Source of the DNA: an uncultured Pelagibacteraceae bacterium | GTDB taxonomy: Bacteria; Pseudomonadota; Alphaproteobacteria; Pelagibacterales; Pelagibacteraceae | Length of the DNA: 60,741 bases | NCBI GenBank assembly: GCA_902636025.1 | Contig: CACPQG010000003.1 | Location: 1-60,741 of the forward strand | Reading direction: 5' to 3' | Shown: piece after piece, positions 34,311 to 42,478 of the stretch | Layout: the number at the start of each line of letters is the position of its first letter | Position numbering within the stretch: the first letter of the stretch is position 1 | Notes under the pieces: model-generated | The model's database searches: none | Told to the model about the DNA's origin: nothing | Seen by the model: the letters and a program-made list of their open reading frames with translations, nothing else | Position numbers and translations under genes: made by a program

Positions 34311-35180
34311 ATGACAAATAAATTAGCAATTATTGGTGGAAGTGGGTTGTATGATGTGGAAGAATTTAAAGATAGAGAATTTCTAGACGTAAAAACATCT
34401 TGGGGAAATCCATCAGATAAAATATTAAAAACCAAATACAAAGGTAAAGAAGTTTATTTTTTACCAAGACATGGAAGAGGGCATTATATTTCACCATCTA
34501 AAATTAATTTCAGAGCGAATATTGATGCTTTAAAACAGCTTGGTGTATCAGATATTGTATCAATTTCTGCTGTAGGATCTTTAAAAGAAAATCTGCAACC
34601 AGGAAAATTTGTAATTGTAGATCAATTTATTGATCGTACCTTTGCTAGAGATAAAACTTTTTTTGAAGACGAGATAGTCGCTCATGTCTCAATGGCTCAC
34701 CCGACTTCAAATGGTCTTATGAATGCTTGTGAGGAGTCTATTAAAAAATCTGGTATTGATTACCAAAGAGGAGGAACATACCTTGTAATGGAAGGACCGC
34801 AATTTTCAACACTTGCTGAATCAAATTTATATAGAAACTGGAAAGCTGATGTTATTGGAATGACTAACATGCCTGAAGCAAAGTTAGCAAGAGAAGCAGA
34901 AATAAGATATGCATCGGTATCAATGGTTACAGATTATGATTGTTGGCATCCAGATCATGAAAATGTTGATGTTCAAAAAGTGATAAAAGTCCTATTGGAA
35001 AACGCTGCTAAGGCAAAGGACATGATTAAAAATTTAATAGATTGTTTTGAAAAGAGCATAGAGCCCAATGATCCGACTAATAATTGTTTAGATGTTGCAA
35101 TTATAACTGCTCCAGAAAAAAGGACAGAAAAAACTAAAAATAAACTTAAATTTATTGCAGGGAGAGTTTTAGGTAAATGA
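34311..35180 (+). CDS. mtnP: S-methyl-5'-thioadenosine phosphorylase
   Basis: A 289-aa phosphorylase with AIIGGSGLYDVEEF, FLPRHGRGHYISPSKINFRA, VSISAVGSL, YLVMEGPQFSTLAES, GMTNMPEAKLAREAE and VTDYDCW, the set expected for MTA phosphorylases rather than purine nucleoside phosphorylase. It splits MTA, a by-product of spermidine synthesis, into adenine and 5-methylthioribose-1-phosphate. Its end overlaps the GFA-family gene by 4 bases, and it heads an operon running to speDE at 38605. Confidence 0.93.
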   Translation: MTNKLAIIGGSGLYDVEEFKDREFLDVKTSWGNPSDKILKTKYKGKEVYFLPRHGRGHYISPSKINFRANIDALKQLGVSDIVSISAVGSLKENLQPGKFVIVDQFIDRTFARDKTFFEDEIVAHVSMAHPTSNGLMNACEESIKKSGIDYQRGGTYLVMEGPQFSTLAESNLYRNWKADVIGMTNMPEAKLAREAEIRYASVSMVTDYDCWHPDHENVDVQKVIKVLLENAAKAKDMIKNLIDCFEKSIEPNDPTNNCLDVAIITAPEKRTEKTKNKLKFIAGRVLGK

Positions 35181-35626
35181 CAAAAAATAAAGAATTGAAG
35201 GGTAATTGTGGATGTGGAAATGTAAAATACACTATTAAAGATGAGCCGTTATTTACCCAAGCCTGTCATTGTAAAGATTGTAAAATTTCTACAGGATCAT
35301 CCTTTGTAATTCATACCATGGTTTTAGATAAAGATTTAGAAGTCAAAGGGGATGTTGCATCTATAGAATTACCGACAGGAAGTGGAAAGGGCGTGAATGC
35401 GTATTTTTGTATTATTTGTGGTGTTTATGTTTACTGCAAATATAACATTTCTGAAGGTAGAATTGCTATCAGAACTCAAACTCTAGAAAATCCGATTACA
35501 CCACAAGCTCATATTTTTGTGAAAGACAAAGATCCATGGATAGAAATAAGTAATAAAAAAATTTGTTATGATAAATATTATGACAGAGATAAAATTTGGC
35601 CTAAAAAAAGTTTAGATAGAATATAA
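35177..35626 (+). CDS. GFA (CENP-V/glutathione-dependent formaldehyde-activating) family protein
   Basis: A 149-aa zinc protein. KGNCGCGNVKYTI, QACHCKDCKISTGSSF and FCIICGVYVYC give the cysteine layout of the GFA fold. Members bind glutathione adducts or act as carbon-sulfur lyases; many are uncharacterised. It sits between mtnP and mtnA in an overlapping operon. Because the downstream aldolase may release methylthioacetaldehyde, a role in handling a reactive thio-aldehyde is an attractive but untested inference. Confidence 0.8.
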   Translation: MTKNKELKGNCGCGNVKYTIKDEPLFTQACHCKDCKISTGSSFVIHTMVLDKDLEVKGDVASIELPTGSGKGVNAYFCIICGVYVYCKYNISEGRIAIRTQTLENPITPQAHIFVKDKDPWIEISNKKICYDKYYDRDKIWPKKSLDRI

Positions 35627-35627
35627 A

Positions 35628-36698
35628 ATGAAAATTGAGGAAAAGGAATATCGTACAATTTGGTTTGAAAATAATATTGTCAAAATAATTGATCAAACAA
35701 AACTACCACATAGATTTGTAATTAAGGATATTAAAACTATAAAGGATGCAGTTAATGCAATTAAAGTAATGGAGGTGAGGGGCGCACCATTAATAGGTGC
35801 TACAGCTGCCTATGGACTTGTGTTATCTATTTTAGAAAATAAAGATCAATCTTTTTTAAAAAACTCAGCAAACGATTTAATTAAATCAAGACCTACAGCA
35901 ATAAATTTAAAATGGGCCGTCGACAGAATGATGAAAAAAATTTCAGGAGTTAATAGCGATAAAATTTTTGCAACCGCTTTAAATGAAGCTAAAGAAATTG
36001 CTGAGGAGGATGAAAAATTTTGTGAAAAGATTGGATTACATGGTTTAAAAATAATTGAGGAGATCCATAATAAAAAAAAAGATACTATTAATATTTTAAC
36101 ACATTGTAATGCAGGGTGGCTTGCAACAATAAATTGGGGAACAGCAACCTCTCCTATTTATCACGCACATAAGAAAGGAATTCCCTTGCATGTATGGGTG
36201 GATGAGACAAGACCAAGAAACCAAGGAGCAAATCTTACATCATTTGAGCTTAATGAAGAGCATGTCCCAAATACAGTAATTGCAGATAATACAGGAGGAT
36301 TATTAATGCAAAGAGGAAAAGTTGATATGTGCATTGTTGGAACAGACAGAACTTTAGCAAATGGAGATGTTTGTAATAAAATTGGCACTTATCTAAAAGC
36401 TCTGGCAGCAAAAGATAATCATATTCCTTTTTATGTAGCACTACCCAGTTCTACAATTGATTGGAATACAAAAAATCATAAAGACATTCCTATAGAAGAG
36501 AGAAATTCTGAGGAACTATCATACATTGAAGGATTAGACGATAAAGGGAATGTTAAAAAATTACAAATTTATCCTAAAAAAAGCAAAGCTATGAACTTAG
36601 CTTTTGATGTAACTCCAGCTAAATATGTAACAGGTTTGATTACTGAAAAAGGGGTTTGCGATGCATCAACTGAGGGACTTAAAAATTTATTCAAATGA
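35628..36698 (+). CDS. mtnA: S-methyl-5-thioribose-1-phosphate isomerase
   Basis: A 356-aa isomerase of the eIF2B-alpha-like family. Features are MEVRGAPLIGATAAYG, the catalytic Cys in LTHCNAGWLAT, VWVDETRPRNQGA and the catalytic Asp in IVGTDRTLANGDVCNKIGTY. It converts methylthioribose-1-phosphate to methylthioribulose-1-phosphate. It lies one base after the GFA gene and overlaps the next small gene by 4 bases. Confidence 0.95.
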   Translation: MKIEEKEYRTIWFENNIVKIIDQTKLPHRFVIKDIKTIKDAVNAIKVMEVRGAPLIGATAAYGLVLSILENKDQSFLKNSANDLIKSRPTAINLKWAVDRMMKKISGVNSDKIFATALNEAKEIAEEDEKFCEKIGLHGLKIIEEIHNKKKDTINILTHCNAGWLATINWGTATSPIYHAHKKGIPLHVWVDETRPRNQGANLTSFELNEEHVPNTVIADNTGGLLMQRGKVDMCIVGTDRTLANGDVCNKIGTYLKALAAKDNHIPFYVALPSSTIDWNTKNHKDIPIEERNSEELSYIEGLDDKGNVKKLQIYPKKSKAMNLAFDVTPAKYVTGLITEKGVCDASTEGLKNLFK

Positions 36699-36898
36699 AA
36701 AAAAATTTATATTTTATACTTTTTTTGATTATAGCGTTTATTATGCTTTATATATCAAGAATTGAATACGGATCTCATAGTTTAGATAAATCAATGAAAG
36801 CATGCATTATTGCTCAAAAAAAATTAGATAAGAGTAAAAATATTGGTGATATCAAATCTTTTTGTGAAAGAGAAATTAACAAAAAACTTAAAAAATAA
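36695..36898 (+). CDS. Small single-pass membrane/exported protein (67 aa)
   Basis: A 67-aa protein with an N-terminal hydrophobic helix (residues ~5-21) and a charged tail with two cysteines (KACII and SFCERE) spaced 23 residues apart, which could form a disulfide if the tail is periplasmic. It is locked between mtnA (ATGA overlap) and the aldolase gene (TAATG), so it is surely translated with them. The function is unknown; its place inside an MTA operon is curious. Confidence 0.6.
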   Translation: MKKNLYFILFLIIAFIMLYISRIEYGSHSLDKSMKACIIAQKKLDKSKNIGDIKSFCEREINKKLKK

Positions 36899-37557
36899 TG
36901 TTAGAAATAAAGAAAGAGGTAATTAAGTATGCGAAAAAACTTAATACTGAAAACCTTTCACCTTTGAGATCTGGCAATATTTCAATGAGAGGAATTAATG
37001 ACGGAGTAGAAGGCTTCTTCATTACACCTTCGGGCATTAAATATGAAGATTTAGTAGCCGAAAGTATAGTTTTTCTTGAATTAAACGAAACAAACAATTT
37101 AAAAAAAATTTCAGACAAAACTATAAATCCATCTTCAGAATGGCGCTTTCATCAAGATATTTATATAAAAAAAATAGACGCCGAAGCGATAGTTCATGCC
37201 CATTCAGCAAATGCTACAGCTGTTTCAGCACACGGTAAAAATATCCCAGCATTTCACTATATGGTCGCATTAGCAGGTGGAAATAATATTAAATGTGCAG
37301 AATATGCAACCTTTGGTACAAAAGAACTTTCTCAAAATATTCTAAATGCACTTAAGGAAAGAAAAGCTTGCCTTATGTCTAATCATGGCCAGGTTGCATT
37401 TGGCAAATCTCTTAATGAAGCATTTGAACTCGCCCAAGAGATTGAAAATATTTGTCATCAATATATAAATACAATAAAGTTAGGAAATCCCAAGATTCTT
37501 TCAGATGATGAAATGAAAAAAGTCTTGGAAAAAATAAAAAATTATAAAAAAAATTAA
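36898..37557 (+). CDS. Class II aldolase/adducin family protein, probable methylthioribulose-1-phosphate aldolase (or MtnB dehydratase)
   Basis: A 219-aa protein with the zinc histidines in AIVHAHSANATAV (HxH) and CLMSNHGQVAFG, plus LRSGNISMR and FFITPSGIKYEDL, the standard class II aldolase/MtnB/AraD fold. After MtnP and MtnA, it could either cleave methylthioribulose-1-phosphate to DHAP and methylthioacetaldehyde (the DHAP shunt aldolase) or dehydrate it (MtnB, universal methionine salvage). The absence of mtnC/D/E-type genes here favours the aldolase, weakly, since those could be elsewhere. Confidence 0.75.
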   Translation: MLEIKKEVIKYAKKLNTENLSPLRSGNISMRGINDGVEGFFITPSGIKYEDLVAESIVFLELNETNNLKKISDKTINPSSEWRFHQDIYIKKIDAEAIVHAHSANATAVSAHGKNIPAFHYMVALAGGNNIKCAEYATFGTKELSQNILNALKERKACLMSNHGQVAFGKSLNEAFELAQEIENICHQYINTIKLGNPKILSDDEMKKVLEKIKNYKKN

Positions 37558-37564
37558 AAATTTT

Positions 37565-38605
37565 ATGACAAAAGTTGGTGAACATATAACATTAGACATC
37601 ATCGGTACTGTTAAAGAGTATGACCCAAAATTTTTTGAGAAACTGGTATATAAAATTGCAAAAAAAGCAAAGGTAACAGTTTTAGAAATATCAAAATATA
37701 AATTTGAACCTCAGGGTTTTACTCTAGTGGCTCTTTTAGCTGAAAGTCATATAAGTTTTCATACTTTTCCTGAAAAAGGAATTATAAGTTTTGATTTTTT
37801 TACATGCGGGAAGGTTAATCCTATAGTTGCTTTAGATATTATTAAAAAAGATATTAAACACAAAAAGATTGTTAAAAAAGAATTTAATAGAGATAACATT
37901 ATTTATTATGATGATATTTATAGTTCGCCAGGACTAAAAAAGTATTATTTGGTTAAAGATATTTTGGAAGATTTTAATTCTAAAGTTGGCCAACACATTG
38001 AAATTTTAAATCTTGAACAGTTTGGAAAATCTTTATTTATTGATAATGAACTTCAAGTTGCTGAGAGCGATGAGCATTTGTATAGTTCAACTTTCGTTAA
38101 TTCTGGTATTAAATTAAATCCCCAAAAAGAGAAATCTGCAATTATTGGTGGTGGTGATGGAGGTGTTGCTAGAGAGTGTATATCACAAGGATTTAATTTT
38201 ATAGACTGGTTTGAGTTGGATCCTGAAGTGGTCGAAGTATGTGAAAAGCACTTAAGTAAAATAGGTAAAAAAGCTACAACAAAAAATTCAGTTAAGTGTG
38301 TTTGGGGCGATGCATTTGAAAGTATTAAAAAAATTGAAGATAATAAATATGATAAAATATTCGTAGATCTTAATGATGATCAGTATTGTATTGATCTTGC
38401 TGCAAAAAATATAAATTCACTTAAAAGAATTTTGAAGCCAAACGGAACAATAACTGCGCAGGTTGGAAGCCAAGATAAAAAACCTAAACAAGTTAAAAAA
38501 TGGCTCAGTTTATTTGAAAAAAGCTTTGGAAATACATCCTTAGATAGAATCTATATACCAAGTTTTGATTGTTCTTGGAATTTTGCTTCTTCATTAAATA
38601 AATAA
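37565..38605 (+). CDS. SpeD-SpeE fusion: SAM decarboxylase-like domain plus spermidine synthase
   Basis: A 346-aa protein with two domains. Residues 1-~108 are a class 1b S-adenosylmethionine decarboxylase: the self-cleavage site is LAESH (Ser61 becomes pyruvoyl), followed by HTFPEKG (His66) and FFTCG (Cys81). Residues ~120-346 are an aminopropyltransferase: GKSLFIDNELQVAESDE, the SAM-type site IIGGGDGGVARE, ELDPEVVEVCE, GDAFE and DKIFVDLNDD. Together they would decarboxylate SAM and add the aminopropyl group to putrescine, releasing MTA, which the upstream genes process. SpeD-type proteins with ornithine/arginine decarboxylase activity are known, so the substrate of the first domain should be considered open. 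Confidence 0.87.
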   Translation: MTKVGEHITLDIIGTVKEYDPKFFEKLVYKIAKKAKVTVLEISKYKFEPQGFTLVALLAESHISFHTFPEKGIISFDFFTCGKVNPIVALDIIKKDIKHKKIVKKEFNRDNIIYYDDIYSSPGLKKYYLVKDILEDFNSKVGQHIEILNLEQFGKSLFIDNELQVAESDEHLYSSTFVNSGIKLNPQKEKSAIIGGGDGGVARECISQGFNFIDWFELDPEVVEVCEKHLSKIGKKATTKNSVKCVWGDAFESIKKIEDNKYDKIFVDLNDDQYCIDLAAKNINSLKRILKPNGTITAQVGSQDKKPKQVKKWLSLFEKSFGNTSLDRIYIPSFDCSWNFASSLNK

Positions 38606-38661
38606 TTTCTTTTTAAATCATATAATTTGTGAAATACTTATTAAAAAAAATTGGAGGCGAA

Positions 38662-39489
38662 ATGAATATTATTAAAAGATTTGGCTTAGGAGTTTTGATT
38701 ACTTTGTTTCTATCATTTTCTGCTAATGCTGATAAAATTAAAATTGGAACAGAGGGAGCATACCCACCTTGGAATTCAAAAGATGCTTCTGGTAAACTTA
38801 TTGGATTTGAAGTTGAGCTTGCTTGGACACTATGCAGATATATAGGTGAACAATGCGAGATAGTTGAGCAAGATTGGGATGGAATGATACCAGCTCTTAT
38901 TATGAGAAAGTTTGATGCAATAATGGCAGGTATGTCAATAACTGCAGAAAGACAGAAAGCAATTAGTTTTTCGCAAGGATATGCCGACGAAGTGGCGTCA
39001 CTTGCGGTAATGAAAGGTTCAAGTTTAGAGGGTATGGATACACCGGCTGGGATTAATCTTACTAAACCAAATGCTGCAGCAAAAAAAGCTCTTAAAACCT
39101 TGACTACTGCTTTAGCAGGTAAAACAGTATGTGTGCAAACTGCAACAATTCACCAAAACTTTTTAGACTCTGGTGATGTTGGAAAAGTAAATGTGAGAAC
39201 ATATAAAACTCAAGACGAAGTTAACTTAGATTTAGCATCTGGAAGATGTGATGCTGCATTAGCTGCTGCTGTAGCTTTTAGTGATTATGCAGAAAAATCA
39301 GGTAAACCAGTTGTATTAGTTGGACCAACTTTTTCAGGTGGTGCATTTGGTAATGGAGTAGGTGTTGGTATAAGAAAAGATGACACAGAGCTTTTAAACG
39401 CTTTTAATAAAGCAATCGACAAAGCAAGAAAGAACGGCGACATTAGTAGAATTGCTACTAAGTGGTTCGGCTTCGATGCATCTATGTAA
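38662..39489 (+). CDS. Polar amino-acid ABC transporter substrate-binding protein
   Basis: A 275-aa periplasmic binding protein with a signal peptide (ending SANA, residues ~1-22). IKIGTEGAYPPWNSKD, GKLIGFEVELAWTLCRYIG, WDGMIPALIMRKFDAIMAGMSIT and LASGRCDAALAA place it with the Lys/Arg/Orn/His/octopine group. I start at ATG 38662, which has the ribosome site GGAGG five bases before it; a frame from 38629 adds only non-signal residues. It follows speDE by 56 bases. A basic amino acid that feeds polyamines would fit the context, but the ligand is unproven. Confidence 0.87.
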   Translation: MNIIKRFGLGVLITLFLSFSANADKIKIGTEGAYPPWNSKDASGKLIGFEVELAWTLCRYIGEQCEIVEQDWDGMIPALIMRKFDAIMAGMSITAERQKAISFSQGYADEVASLAVMKGSSLEGMDTPAGINLTKPNAAAKKALKTLTTALAGKTVCVQTATIHQNFLDSGDVGKVNVRTYKTQDEVNLDLASGRCDAALAAAVAFSDYAEKSGKPVVLVGPTFSGGAFGNGVGVGIRKDDTELLNAFNKAIDKARKNGDISRIATKWFGFDASM

Positions 39490-39503
39490 ATAATTTTAGA
39501 TTT

Positions 39504-39526
39504 GGCGACTATAATATATAGTCGCC
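39504..39526 (+). terminator. Strong hairpin between binding-protein and permease genes
   Basis: GGCGACTATA and TATAGTCGCC form a perfect 10-bp stem with a 3-base loop, 15 bases after the binding-protein stop and 8 bases before the permease start. No U-run follows, so it is more likely an RNA-stabilising or processing hairpin than a true terminator. It would favour the binding-protein mRNA over that for the permeases. Confidence 0.6.
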
Positions 39527-39533
39527 GGTCTGT

Positions 39534-40226
39534 ATGGAACTTCTTTCATTCGGAAAAACTGGTTGGGGCGATGAACTGTTAATCGCAACAATGATGACAA
39601 TTGCTGTTTCAATAACAGCTATGTTGATAGGTTTTCTTTTTGCTTTAATATTTACCCCACTTAAATTATCCAAAAGTAAATTTTTAAATCTTATAGGAAA
39701 CTGTTACACCACAATTATCAGAGGAGTTCCTGAATTATTGGTAATTTATTTATTTTTCTTTGGCGGAAGTGGAGCAGTTATGTATGTTGCTTCTATATTT
39801 GGATATAATGAGTATATTGAAATCAATGCATTTATCACTGGATCTTTTGCAATTGGTATTATCTCAGGAGCTTATTCCACAGAAGTTTTTAGAGGAGCAA
39901 TTCAATCAATTGATAAAGGACAATTTGAGGCCTCAAAGGTTTTAGGTTTAAAAAAACCAGTTCATTTTTTTAAAGTGATTATGCCTCAAATGTTAAGACT
40001 TGCCATTCCCAATTTAAGTAATGTATGGCAAATTACTTTAAAAGATACTTCACTTATTTCAGTAACAGGTTTAGTTGAAATAATGAGGCAATCTTACATT
40101 GCGGCTGGATCGACAAGAGATCCTTTATTTTTTTATTCATTTGCAGCAATTTTATATTTATTGCTAACATTTTTAAGTATGAGGTTAATAAATAAATTAG
40201 AAATTAGATACAGTAGGGGTTACTGA
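39534..40226 (+). CDS. Polar amino-acid ABC transporter permease (HisQ/ArtQ type)
   Basis: A 230-aa membrane subunit with five helices. TIIRGVPELLVIYLFFFGG is the typical HAAT-family N-terminal segment and FRGAIQSIDKGQFEASKVLGLKK is the ATPase-contacting EAA loop. It is the first of two permeases and shares one base with the second. No ATPase gene follows in the window, so the transporter must use an ATPase encoded elsewhere. Confidence 0.88.
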   Translation: MELLSFGKTGWGDELLIATMMTIAVSITAMLIGFLFALIFTPLKLSKSKFLNLIGNCYTTIIRGVPELLVIYLFFFGGSGAVMYVASIFGYNEYIEINAFITGSFAIGIISGAYSTEVFRGAIQSIDKGQFEASKVLGLKKPVHFFKVIMPQMLRLAIPNLSNVWQITLKDTSLISVTGLVEIMRQSYIAAGSTRDPLFFYSFAAILYLLLTFLSMRLINKLEIRYSRGY

Positions 40227-40900
40227 TGGATTTTGAACTAATGATAAATAGTTTTCCAAAACTACTGAATGCAACTTTAATAACACTAAAACTATTATCT
40301 GCATCATTAATTTTTGGATTATTTATTGGTCTTTGTTTTGCAATTCTTAGAGTCAATAAAAACCCATTTGTAAATAAATTCGCCTATGGTTATTCATATG
40401 TATTTAGAGGAACGCCACTATTGGTTCAAATATTTATTATTTATTTTGGTTTAGGTCAGATAGAGTATTTAAGATCAACAGTATTATGGGTAATTTTAAA
40501 AGAACCATATTGGTGTGCAATAATTGCTTTTTCACTTAATACTGGAGCTTACACATCTGAAATATTACGATCTGCATTTCAAACAATTAAACCTGGAATT
40601 ATTGAAGCTGGTCAGAGTTTGGGAATATCTAGTAAAATTATATTTTATAAAATTCAAATTCCTATAGCTATAAGACAATCTTTACCAGCTTACGGCAATG
40701 AGATCATTTTAATGATGAAAGGTACTTCTTTAGCAAGTACCGTTACTTTGATGGATTTGACTGGAGTTGCAAAATATATAATTTCAACGACTTTTAAACC
40801 TATTGAAGTATTTATTGTTGCTGGTGGAATTTACCTATTTATAACTTTTATAATCCATAACGTGATTAAATTTTTGGAAAAAAAATACAGTTTCAATTAA
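40226..40900 (+). CDS. Polar amino-acid ABC transporter permease (HisM/ArtM type)
   Basis: A 224-aa membrane subunit with five helices, YVFRGTPLLVQIFIIYFGLGQ near the start and the EAA loop RSAFQTIKPGIIEAGQSLGIS. It pairs with the preceding permease to form the membrane channel. Its 3' end overlaps the convergent M24-fold gene by 4 bases, which explains why no ATPase gene follows on this strand. Confidence 0.88.
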   Translation: MDFELMINSFPKLLNATLITLKLLSASLIFGLFIGLCFAILRVNKNPFVNKFAYGYSYVFRGTPLLVQIFIIYFGLGQIEYLRSTVLWVILKEPYWCAIIAFSLNTGAYTSEILRSAFQTIKPGIIEAGQSLGISSKIIFYKIQIPIAIRQSLPAYGNEIILMMKGTSLASTVTLMDLTGVAKYIISTTFKPIEVFIVAGGIYLFITFIIHNVIKFLEKKYSFN

Positions 40901-42048
40901 AGAATAACCAAATCCAGTTTTTGATTACCAAGTCTTTCGTTACCTTTATCATTAACCAAGTATGTTTCCCCTAAATTCATCGCTAATTGATTTTCTGAGT
41001 CCATTAAAATCATATGCATAAAGAATACATTCCCAGGTTCAATGACATAAGAGTTACCAGTGTATAACATTGGCCAGTCCATCCAATTGGGAGAAAATGT
41101 AGCGCCTAAAGAGTAACCACACGCATTCATTCTTGCTTTATTGAAACCAAGATCATCCAGAGTTTTCGCATGAGCATCAAAAACTTCTCCGGTTTTACTT
41201 CCTGGTTTAAGTTTATTTTCGCAATTCTTTAATGCTTCAACACAAGCCTCATACATTTTATAATGTTTGGGATCCGGTTTGCCAATGGGAATAGTTCTAA
41301 ACATTGCTGAATGATAATGTTTATATGTACCAGCCCATTCCACAGTTAATTGATCTTGGTTACCCAAAATTTGTTTTTCTGATTGATAACGACATAGCAA
41401 AGCATTTTTTCCTGATCCAATAATGAATTCATTTGCAGGATAATCCCCACCTCCCTCAAAAATAACTCTATTCATTTCAGCTAGTATTTTCGACTCACTC
41501 ACGCCAGTTTTTGCGTGCTTCCAGACTTCATTCAAAGCTTTATCAGCGAGCTCTGCAGCTTTTTTAACATAAACAATTTCTTCTTTAGATTTAACAACCC
41601 TTAACTTTGTTATTAAGTCTGATTTATCTTCAACACTACAATAATTTTCTAAAGATTTATTCAGTCTTAAAGCATTTCCTCCAGTTAAGCCATAAGCTTC
41701 ATATTCAACACCTAATTTTTTACCTTTAAGATCCAACTCATCTAAAATGACTTTAAGATCATTTGTTGGATTAGAACCATCTTTATCAACCCAAATTCTA
41801 ATATCTTTTATGTTCGATGTATTTTGAGCCTGTCGTAGATCAGGAGCTCTAGTTAATAATATTGTATTACCATTTTTATCTAAAACTAGAGTTTGAAAAA
41901 AAACATATCCAAAAGTATCATAACCAGTCAACCAATACATAGACTCTTGTCTAAACATTAGAAGAGCATCAAGATTTTGTTCTCCCATTGACTTTAAAAC
42001 TTTTTTTTGTCTATTTGAAAATTCTTCTTTTGAAAATTGTAGCCCCAT
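40897..42048 (-). CDS. M24-fold hydrolase lacking most metal ligands (ectoine hydrolase/creatinase-like)
   Basis: A 383-aa pita-bread protein with an N-terminal creatinase-like domain (ALLMFRQESMYWLTGYDTFG) and a C-terminal M24 domain. The usual metal ligands D, D, H, E, E are largely replaced: VEWAGTYKHYHSAMFRT has Glu and Ala at the two Asp positions, CGYSLGATF has Tyr at the His, and FFMHMIL lacks the first Glu; only the last Glu (GETYLV) remains. It is thus not an active metallo-aminopeptidase; metal-free relatives include creatinase and ectoine hydrolase (DoeA-type), which open C-N bonds in osmolytes. The true substrate is unknown. Confidence 0.7.
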   Translation of the reverse strand: MGLQFSKEEFSNRQKKVLKSMGEQNLDALLMFRQESMYWLTGYDTFGYVFFQTLVLDKNGNTILLTRAPDLRQAQNTSNIKDIRIWVDKDGSNPTNDLKVILDELDLKGKKLGVEYEAYGLTGGNALRLNKSLENYCSVEDKSDLITKLRVVKSKEEIVYVKKAAELADKALNEVWKHAKTGVSESKILAEMNRVIFEGGGDYPANEFIIGSGKNALLCRYQSEKQILGNQDQLTVEWAGTYKHYHSAMFRTIPIGKPDPKHYKMYEACVEALKNCENKLKPGSKTGEVFDAHAKTLDDLGFNKARMNACGYSLGATFSPNWMDWPMLYTGNSYVIEPGNVFFMHMILMDSENQLAMNLGETYLVNDKGNERLGNQKLDLVIL

Positions 42049-42056
42049 TAAATAAT

Positions 42057-42446
42057 TTAATAACCAGTATATTCTTTAATTTCCTTAATGATTGATCCGG
42101 TATGATTATTAATCTCTAATTTAATTTTTGCTCGATCGTCATTTAGAAAATGCACATCTCTTGAAAGTTTAATAAACTTCCCTGTAAAATCTTTATCTTT
42201 TTCACATTGTCTTTTTTCATCTTCAATGATCCAAAGTTTAGCATTAATCTCTTTAAGTGAGCGATAAAGTTTATTTAACCTGTCATCAGATTTTACATTT
42301 TTTTTCAACTGTTCTTTTAATATAGAGTATTCATTATTAATGAATTTTAATTTTTCAGGATCTTTAATTTTTTCTTGTTTAATCTCTAAAATAGAAATTT
42401 TGTCTAAGAGTTCTCCAATTGAAACTTCAACAAGTATTTTATTCAT
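42057..42446 (-). CDS. DUF6165-family protein
   Basis: A 129-aa helical protein beginning with the conserved block LVEVSIGELLDKISILEIKQEKI, which I recognise as the DUF6165 family of marine and other proteobacteria. Most of the sequence is charged helix (coiled-coil-like). The function is unknown; members often lie near glycosyltransferases, as here, where a heptosyltransferase-like gene diverges 32 bases away. Confidence 0.7.
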   Translation of the reverse strand: MNKILVEVSIGELLDKISILEIKQEKIKDPEKLKFINNEYSILKEQLKKNVKSDDRLNKLYRSLKEINAKLWIIEDEKRQCEKDKDFTGKFIKLSRDVHFLNDDRAKIKLEINNHTGSIIKEIKEYTGY

Positions 42447-42478
42447 AAATTTTTATATTATGTTAAGTTGTTTAAAAT

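Noticed and set aside
38629-38661. Earlier start for the amino-acid binding protein
   Set aside because: GGAGG sits directly before ATG 38662 and the signal peptide begins there.
39504-39526. True rho-independent terminator
   Set aside because: The stem is strong but no U-run follows, so it is listed with lower confidence as a hairpin that probably protects or processes the mRNA.
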